From Chara braunii (lineage: Eukaryota; Streptophyta; Charophyceae; Charales; Characeae): 24,390 nt of DNA. This document shows, in pieces, positions 18,601-24,390 of this stretch (its first letter is position 1; each line of letters begins with the position of its first letter). The translations under genes and the position numbers were made by a program. The notes under the pieces are model-generated. The model did not search any database and was not told the DNA's origin. It saw only the letters and a program-made list of their open reading frames with translations. The stretch lies in contig BFEA01000321.1 in the NCBI GenBank assembly GCA_003427395.1, forward strand, positions 182,786 through 207,175, read 5' to 3'.

Positions 18601-19890
18601 AACAACGACCTTATTTTCCTAGGTCGTAAATGCAATGAATATTCTAAAATATTAGCCGCAAAACGTCATCTAGAAGAGATTAATCTACAAAAACAACTTC
18701 TACAACTGCAATAACAAGAAGAGGGGCTACATGATGGCCCCCAATCAGCAGCACTTACAGATGTAATCAAGAATTTGGAAACTAAACTCCTAACCTTTAT
18801 GGAGCATCGGTGGCAAGGAGGTAGAATTAAAGGAAAATTGTCAAAGCATAAGATAGAAGGGGTAATGGACGCGAGATTCTTTGTAAAAGCAAAGGTGAGA
18901 TCATGAAGATTCATCATCGAGGCATTTTCAGATCCACATGGAGGTGACTATTCACTAGTAATCTCGACAGCTGGATGCACTCAAATAACAAGGGAATTTT
19001 ACAAAAAATTATTTATCTCTGAATGTAAAAACCTCCCATTGCCTCAGAGAATGAAATAAATAGATGAATTTCTCACACCACTTAATAAATCGGTTACGGA
19101 CCTTCAAAATAAAAGGTTGGAAGAACCACTCACAAAAAAGGAGATCTGAACAACTCTCATGATGATGGAGGAGGAAAAAACTTCGGGCATCGATGACCTT
19201 CCAAAAGAATTATGGGAGGTAATATGAGACTTCATCTCTCAAGATCTTATGGATTTTTATCAGACAATATGGAGTTCAGGAAGAATGGGGGAGATAGTAG
19301 GTCAAAAAATCCTTACTCTATTGTACAAAAAAATAAAATAAAATAAATATTCGTGACTATAGACCAATTACGCTCCTCACACGTATATAAGTTTGTGGCA
19401 AAAACGTTTGCCAACAGATTAATAAAAGTAATTACAAAAATCATGAATCCAACCCAAACTGGATTCATCTCAGGAAGGAATATTCAAGACAACATCCTTC
19501 TTAACAATGAATTGATCAAACTCTCTAGACAATCAAAGCATAATATTGCCTTCATTTTCATTGACTTCGAAAAGGCATATGACCATGTTGATTAAATTTT
19601 TTTAGATAAATGTTTGGAAAAATTGAACTTCAGGCCTTGCTTCCGCAGGTGGGTTTAGATCCTGCACTCAGATGCCACAACAAAGGTTATGATAAATAGT
19701 AATTTGGCCCCCCCAATCTCCCTGGAGAGATTGGTAAGGCAAGGCCACCCGATTGCTCATTTCCTTTTTGTCATAATAATGGAAATCCTAACGGCTAATT
19801 TACGTCAGAATAAGGATATTAAACGAATCAGGATATCTTCTATCCCAGAAGAGGCCATCCCAGTATGCTCCCTGTTTGCAGATGACCTCT
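18601..19890 (+). pseudogene. LINE copy C ORF2, reverse transcriptase domain, 5' part
   Basis: The sequence aligns with copy B RT throughout but is full of stops. The best stretches are 19353-19595, containing QTGFISGRNIQDN and motif A FIFIDFEKAYDHVD (canonical KAYD retained), and 19689-19890 with RQGHPIAHFLF (motif B, usual GDP changed to GHP) and motif C FADDLS. The upstream linker at 18601-19000 matches the RWQG and KGKL blocks of copy B. The domain is split immediately after motif C by the MITE at 19899-20259. Confidence 0.85.
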
Positions 19891-19996
19891 CATGTATGCT
19901 AGGTTACCTGATCGGACGTCCGGGACCCCCCTGACCGTCCGGGGTTGTCCGATCGGACAACTGGGCGGACGTCCTCCCCGACAGTCTGTCCGAGCC

Positions 19997-20032
<36 letters not shown>

Positions 20033-20267
20033 TCAGAAAAATCTGAAAAACAAGTATGTTATATAGAAAAATAAACTGAACAACTTTTGCCTTGGAATCG
20101 CTGCCAATTTTAAAATAAAAATAAAATAATATAAAAATCTTTTTTTTTTTTTTTTTCGTGCTTTTAATTGCTAAAAATGGAGTTGTCCGGGCCTGGACGT
20201 CCGGGACCCCCCTGACAGTCCGGCCAGGACGTCCTGCCAGCGGACAACTGGTAGCCTAGCATTTATG
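19891..20267. mobile_element. hAT-like MITE with 8-bp target-site duplication inserted in copy C RT
   Basis: The element occupies 19899-20259 (361 bp). It is flanked by CATGTATG (19891-19898) and CATTTATG (20260-20267), seven of eight bases identical. Removing the element and one repeat restores the RT reading frame relative to copy B. The termini are inverted: CTAGGTTACC at the left and GGTAGCCTAG at the right, one mismatch in ten. An 8-bp duplication is characteristic of hAT elements. Inside are a 29-bp direct repeat (19914-19942 and 20195-20223, one mismatch) and an 18-bp perfect palindrome (19944-19961). GGACGTCC words, a run of about 32 A and a T run are also present. No transposase is encoded, so it is non-autonomous. 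Confidence 0.85.
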
Positions 20268-20767
20268 GTTGATGCCTCAGATGAAAATATGAGATCAATT
20301 AAGAGCTTAATGGACAAATTTTGTATCATCTCAAACATGAGGATTAACTGGGGAAACAAAACATTAGGTTAGTGGATCCACCACCAAGGGGTAAGACCAC
20401 CGGAGCAGCCTCAGATTAGTTGGTTGACCCCCACAACCCCAATTCGGATCCTTGGGGTCTCCCTATCTGCAGAAGGTAAGCCAATAACAAACAATCAATG
20501 AATTTCAAATTCGGCGTTAGCAAAAATGAAAATTTGGAAAAACAAACAGACTTCTCTGATAGGACGCTCATTGCTCACTATTCATTGATAATGTAATACT
20601 AACAACATTGTGGTATAAATCTGTTATATGCCCATTGGATAAACCCGCCCTGCAAACCCTACAAAGGCAAGTAACAACTTACCTTTGAAGAGGGAATCAC
20701 GAATGTAAAAATGTAATCAGTAGGGTGATATGGAATGTGGTGATCCAACCTAAGTCAAAAGGGGGTA
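20268..20767 (+). pseudogene. LINE copy C ORF2, post-RT region before the inversion
   Basis: The sequence resumes after the MITE with VDASDENM (compare VDASPENM in copy B), then ILGVSLSAEGK, then a block ending IQPKSKGG, where collinearity stops at about 20767. Stops and frameshifts are frequent. Copy B continues at the equivalent point with LGILDP. Confidence 0.75.
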
Positions 20768-21612
20768 TAGTCCATGTCCACGTGGCAGGATCCAGAGGGA
20801 GTTTATCAATCGAGATAGATGACTTAAATGTCAACCATTTGTCTTTGTCTCGCAATACCCTTATTATGAATACCTCATCCACTTGAAACTCTTTGGTCTC
20901 TTGAGGTTGAGGACTCTGGAGAACATGATTGTGACCCAGAGCGAAAAGCAGAACAATGACCTCCCCTTCTTCTCCAACCGCCACTACATTACCAACCTGC
21001 AGGGTGTTACCCTTTATTCCCATCTAGTCTCCGTCCTTGATATTTGATCCTCTTTTAAGGATTCTCGCCCAATCTAGGGGAATCAACTCGATTAAAGTTT
21101 CCAATGTTTCCGTTGTGTGTCTACAATAGCACAGATTGGGTTGAATTTATGACGCGCTATACCATTCTTTGGATCCCTCACACCAAATATCGCATATTCT
21201 GAGGATCCCCTTTTTCAACCACCCCTTCCAAGGAAAGTCCATACAATGCAACGTGCGTCCTTGAGAATCCTTGATCCATCTGTTTGAAGAGTGGTTGTTT
21301 GTAGACCTCTTCCTTGACGTCAGGTTCTGAGAAGGTTGGGCCAGAAGGGATCATTTCTCATCTCCATTCTTGTTGTCACTCTGTTAGGGACTGCCTCATG
21401 GTTGGTTTCGTATGAAAGCCCTCATGGAATGTCCAATGTCGCTTCTCTAACCATGTCATTGGGTCTGTACCTTCTGAACTCTCTCATGCCAGTCTTGCAA
21501 TTTGTTCCCAGGCAAAAGTTTGTCACGGAGTCTGTGGATTAAAAATCAGTCTTTTGATCCACTGAATGGAAAGTGTTTGCACCTATGTGTGTGCGTCCAG
21601 AGCTCTTCATTC
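20768..21612 (-). pseudogene. Inverted internal segment of LINE copy C
   Basis: On the minus strand this aligns with the part of ORF2 that should follow the previous segment on the plus strand. A minus frame at 20697-21023 contains GNVVAVGEEGE, IIRVLRDKDKWLTF and KLPLDPATW, corresponding to GNVVCCDLKG, RIRVLRVKDIWVAF and QLPLDPLEW of copy A. Further minus-strand similarity runs to about 21610, where CACTTTCCATTCAGTGG matches CACTCTCCATTCAATGG at about 12211 of copy B. The segment is flanked on both sides by plus-strand ORF2 sequence in the correct order, so it was inverted in place, with about 50 bases apparently lost at one breakpoint. Confidence 0.75.
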
Positions 21613-22536
21613 CTTATCAGTAATGTCTACCTATCAGATGATGAGACCTTCGCTATACCTGAGGGATATAGTACAATCTCGTAGGATGAAACATTTGAAT
21701 ATCAATAAAGATTCCCTATGTTCAATTAAATGATTCAAGACCATTAAATGCAAACCTACCAAGGTCGCCTCCTTACAATGGCAGATCGATCACAGGTGTC
21801 TTCCAACAAATGACTGACTCATTGAAAGAACCTCCCTAAAGCAGAAGGGTTTAGCCCTACCCTGGTGTAAACTCTGTGCTTGGGCATTCCCTTCTCGGAA
21901 AATACCGGAAACCATAGAACATATTTTTCTTTAATGCCCAGGGGCGGTATGGCTGTGGAGATGGTGGGATAAAATCTGGACACAAATAATTCCCTCCCAA
22001 CAATGGTAGTGGGATTGGAAAACCTTCTTATTTGAAACATGGAACCCTCCTCAAATGAATAACTTCACTATCAATTTTTTCAAGACAAGAAGGAGGGTCA
22101 TTCTCTGGGCTCTCTCGCTCCGCCGATGTACATATGAAATGGGGCAGGCAAGAATTGAAGGTGCATAATTCACAGACTCAATAAAGCATCAAATCCAAAC
22201 TGTTATCAATACTAAATTGGACAATGTCAAAGAGAAGATCAAACACTTACAAACCAAATCAGAAATTTTGCATCACATAAAAAGATTCAATGATGACTGG
22301 TTGGGGGCAACCCAAGGGAGGGGCTTGGGAGGAATCAAATGGACGGGGGCAAGGGGAGAGAGTCAGCCAAATCAGGAAGAAGGATCAAAAAAATTTACAG
22401 GAGACTACTGATTAATCTTTCATGATTGGACCACGGTGGAACCCTCTATCCCCCCTCGTCCTTTATCTGAATTTCCAGACCCTTTCTCTCCATCATCCTT
22501 GAGTCTGGTTCCCGTGAGTTGGTATGGCTTGGACTG
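21613..22536 (+). pseudogene. LINE copy C ORF2, zinc-binding domain and C-terminus
   Basis: Plus-strand similarity resumes at about 21613 with the region matching copy B near 13060. Recognisable blocks are an LPTND motif, then Cys-x2-Cys near 21870 and TIEHIFL (near 21913) of the zf-RVT-type domain. An RRVILWALSLRRCTYEM block lies near 22090, and the C-terminus near 22415-22536 carries FHDWTTVEPSIP and VSWYGLD. Many stops interrupt the frame. The short open frame at 22217-22411 is a piece of this C-terminus. Confidence 0.75.
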
Positions 22537-22890
22537 AGTTTTTTTTACAAGATCTGAAAACTTTCTTCCTAATTTTTTTAGAGAATCGGTACTAGAGGGT
22601 ACAATAGGATCTGGCGGCCAAGAAGGGTGAAGAGTTGCTGGTTCAGCCGTTCTTGCTCTTTTCATTATCAGATTTTCAAAACTTTTGTCATTATGTGAGG
22701 GACGTTGGACCCCGTTTCCAGCAAGTGCAGCTCCCCACCAATAGATGGAACTTTGTTTAAAATATATATATAGTTTTTTTTTTTTTTTCTTAAACAGCCC
22801 AGGGTGTTGTAGAGGCCAAGGACCAGACCCGCGGTGATTGCTAATAGCGGCAGCCAATGGTTGTCCTGATAGGGTAAGCCACCTACCCTG
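22537..22890 (+). other. 3' UTR of LINE copy C
   Basis: This non-coding stretch holds T runs, a TATATATA tract near 22764, the tail motif at 22699-22751 and a small hairpin AGGGTA/TACCCT at 22871-22889 that may be a remnant of the terminal stem-loop. No clear poly(A) tail was found, so the exact 3' end is uncertain. Confidence 0.5.
22699..22751 (+). repeat. LINE-tail conserved motif, copy 5
   Basis: Blocks GGGACGTTGGACCCCG, CCAGCAAGTGCAGC and TCCCCACCAATAGATGGA occur in the same order as in copy B, at the same relative place downstream of ORF2. Copy C is diverged from copy B, so this is an independent sample of the motif. Confidence 0.75.
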
Positions 22891-23400
22891 CCATCCCCAC
22901 GTTAATACTCCCAGCGCACCCCCTGTCCCTATTATCCTACCTCAGTGTGACCAGCACTCAGGAGCATCACCCTACCGGTATTGAGGGCAACTTGGGTCAG
23001 ACAGCAGTAACAAGCATCAGGGTTGGGCCAACCTCCCAGCCCTAATGGAAGTGGAAGCGGACGAACCTTGTCGTACGGGAACTTTGGATGCCAGGCTCAT
23101 GCAATCTTCTACAGGCCTAATTCGAAGAGTCTACCCAGCAGGATTACCTAAGCAAGGCAGCCAGTGCCCGCGAACACATCCTACCGTCCTTCCCCTAGCT
23201 TACCCAAGGCTAGGCGGAGCTCAGACTAGCCAGAGCTTATATCCCTACCCCTACCCTAGAGCTAAACTATGCGTGAGTAGACCCCATCATATACCTGATA
23301 GACCCCCCCTGCCTAGTATCGTAATTTGTGTATGTGTGTATGCCCAGAGGCAATGTATGTTTTTGTATGAGCCAATAGGGCCATGTGTATGTTCGTAATG
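22891..23400. other. No recognised gene
   Basis: There is a plus-strand open frame at 23045-23398, but it has no recognised domain and runs into TG-rich simple sequence, so I do not call it a gene. CCCTA-like words near 23240-23260 are too few and irregular to be telomeric. Confidence 0.4.
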
Positions 23401-23405
23401 TGTAT

Positions 23406-23448
23406 GTGGACCCGATTTCATAGCAGACGTTGCTCCCCACCATGGAGC
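23406..23448 (+). repeat. LINE-tail conserved motif, copy 6
   Basis: The order GTGGACCCGATTTC, TAGCAGACGTTGC and TCCCCACCATGGAGC is preserved, with a shortened middle. It is followed about 30 bases later by the stem-loop at 23479-23497, the same order as in copy B. Confidence 0.65.
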
Positions 23449-23478
23449 ATCTGCGAGGTGAGTACTGAGTACTGGTGA

Positions 23479-23497
23479 GAGGTGCTCTTATCACCTC
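23479..23497 (+). repeat. Terminal-type stem-loop
   Basis: GAGGTG and CACCTC form a perfect six-base stem around CTCTTAT. The stem sequence differs from that at 14249-14285 while the loop is kept, which suggests that structure is conserved. Confidence 0.65.
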
Positions 23498-23499
23498 CA

Positions 23500-23640
23500 C
23501 TACTACATGTGTGTGTGTGTGTAGCTTAAGCTATGTGTGTGTATAGTATGTGTGTATGGTATGTGATAGGCTATGTATCATGGCTGTGCTATCTGGGGTG
23601 GTATCTTTGTGTGTGGGTGTATGTGGTAGAGACAGGCCTA
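23500..23640. repeat. TG/TGTATG-rich microsatellite
   Basis: Repeated TG and TGTATG units occupy most of this stretch, with unique words between them. It follows directly after the tail motif and stem-loop, in the place of an expected A-rich tail, but no poly(A) is visible. Confidence 0.6.
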
Positions 23641-23660
23641 TCTGGACAGGACCCCCCAAG

Positions 23661-23733
23661 TCCAGAACCGGACTCGAACCTGCGACTTACAGTATGAAAC
23701 TGAAGGGTTTTACCACATGTATTACCATGGGAA
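23661..23733 (-). pseudogene. tRNA-like sequence, closest in appearance to tRNA-Met
   Basis: On the minus strand GGTTCGAGTCC (23670-23680) is a perfect pol III B-box/T-loop match. Upstream of it CAGT...ACTG forms a short anticodon-like stem around a loop that includes CAT. The D arm and the 5' acceptor strand do not fit, so a functional tRNA is unlikely. It is probably a tRNA pseudogene or the head of a SINE. Confidence 0.5.
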
Positions 23734-23954
23734 GTGGATATAATACGTGTAATGTCCAGGCTGGGGAGATCTTCAGAGCAACCAAAGGCAACAACAACCA
23801 GCAGCCAATATGAAGTCTAGGCCAGCATACAACACCCATGGATTGGCCCCTGGGTGGTGTGCAGGCAGTGTTTGTAATAATACCATGCATCAGCCCAAGG
23901 GAGTTTGTGTCCAACCGTGCGTCATTCTAACGCCTTGCCGGTGTCCATGCGCAA

Positions 23955-24035
23955 GGCTGCAGAGTTTTGAACCCGCAACCTCATACCACAATGCGCATTT
24001 CCAACCGATGCGTTAACCATTGAGCTACACCTCAA
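23955..24035 (-). pseudogene. tRNA-like sequence with A- and B-box-like blocks
   Basis: On the minus strand TAGCTCAATGG (24017-24027) resembles an A box. CGCAT...ATGCG gives a five-base anticodon-like stem with a nine-base loop, and GGTTCAAAACT (23963-23973) is a degraded B box. The spacing is longer than in a standard tRNA. It is probably a SINE head or tRNA pseudogene. No SINE body or tail was identified. Confidence 0.5.
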
Positions 24036-24114
24036 TAGTTCTCAGATAAGATTGATTATCAGACGAAGTCGGCTAATGGCCCCAGTATCTCAAATTACTT
24101 GTGTAACTCTATAT

Positions 24115-24168
24115 GGAACGCTGGGCCCGGTCCCTAGCACGTGCTGCTCCCCACGAATAGACTGAAGC
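24115..24168 (+). repeat. LINE-tail conserved motif, copy 7
   Basis: GGAACGCTGGGCCCGG, TAGCACGTGCTGC and TCCCCACGAATAGACTG follow the same order as the other copies. No coding LINE sequence precedes it, so it is an isolated tail or part of a short element. Confidence 0.7.
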
Positions 24169-24173
24169 AGTTG

Positions 24174-24390
24174 TCCCCCCCCCCCCCCTCCCCCCCCCCG
24201 CCAAAAAAAAACAACACAATTTTCTCATCCTTCTGTCTTTTGAACTTTTTCCTTATAAACTATGAAGGTCATTCTCAATATATCCTTGGCTGTCATCTCT
24301 GTCTTTCCTTTGGTTTTTAAAAAGTTCTTCGAGGATACCTCATACATTGTTTTGCTTAATCTCTATCTCTCTCTCTCCCCCCCCCCCCCC
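24174..24390. repeat. Poly(C), short A run, and TC/poly(C) end
   Basis: C runs occupy about 24175-24199 and 24377-24390, with a TC-rich microsatellite before the latter and a short A run near 24203. The sequence between is T-rich and shows no recognisable gene. Confidence 0.6.

Noticed and set aside
23230-23265. CCCTA-like words suggesting telomeric repeat
   Set aside because: Only a few irregular units are present and the spacing does not match a telomere array.
23045-23398. Plus-strand frame of 117 codons considered as a host gene
   Set aside because: No domain or splice-like structure could be seen and its end lies in TG-rich simple sequence.

Overview
The window looks like eukaryotic, transposon-dominated DNA with no host gene that I can recognise. 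Nearly all of the interpretable sequence is one family of L1-like non-LTR retrotransposon (LINE), present as four degenerate copies. The lineage encodes an ORF1-type protein with a zinc knuckle and a Q/N-rich tract, an apurinic-type endonuclease (EN), a reverse transcriptase (RT), and a C-terminal zinc-binding domain with a Cys-x2-Cys...His-x4-Cys arrangement. That C-terminal domain resembles the zf-RVT domain common in LINEs of the green lineage. I therefore suggest a large-genome plant or streptophyte alga, but this is inference and not proof. Long homopolymer runs, microsatellites and one N fit a repeat-rich draft assembly.

Layout. Copy A (minus, about 359-2140) is the 3' part of ORF2 and is almost intact. 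The interval 2140-3130 holds a LINE-tail fragment, a 175-bp candidate SINE with poly(A) and target-site duplications, a foldback repeat and a CTTT microsatellite. Copy D (minus, about 2990-5757) is a very decayed ORF2 3' half plus 3' UTR. Copy B (plus, about 5755-15039) is the longest copy. It has a 5'-truncated ORF1, EN, RT interrupted by a 530-bp inverted-repeat element, the C-terminal zinc domain, a 3' UTR and a poly(A) tail. Its last 719 bases are present twice around the single N at 14287. Copy C (plus, about 15600-22890) has ORF1, EN and RT. It is interrupted by a 361-bp hAT-like MITE with an 8-bp target duplication, and about 845 bp of it is inverted in place. The final 1.5 kb (22890-24390) contains two more copies of a conserved LINE-tail motif, two tRNA-like sequences on the minus strand, TG-rich microsatellite and poly(C).

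How the parts relate. In copies B and C the ORF2 start codon overlaps the ORF1 stop, which suggests coupled translation in the ancestral element. Just before that overlap both copies keep a domain of roughly 150 residues that I cannot assign to a known family. The LINE 3' end carries two stem-loop motifs. The first recurs at seven places in the window. The second is shared with the candidate SINE, which suggests the SINE was mobilised by this LINE. All copies seen here carry stops or frameshifts, so none looks active as assembled.
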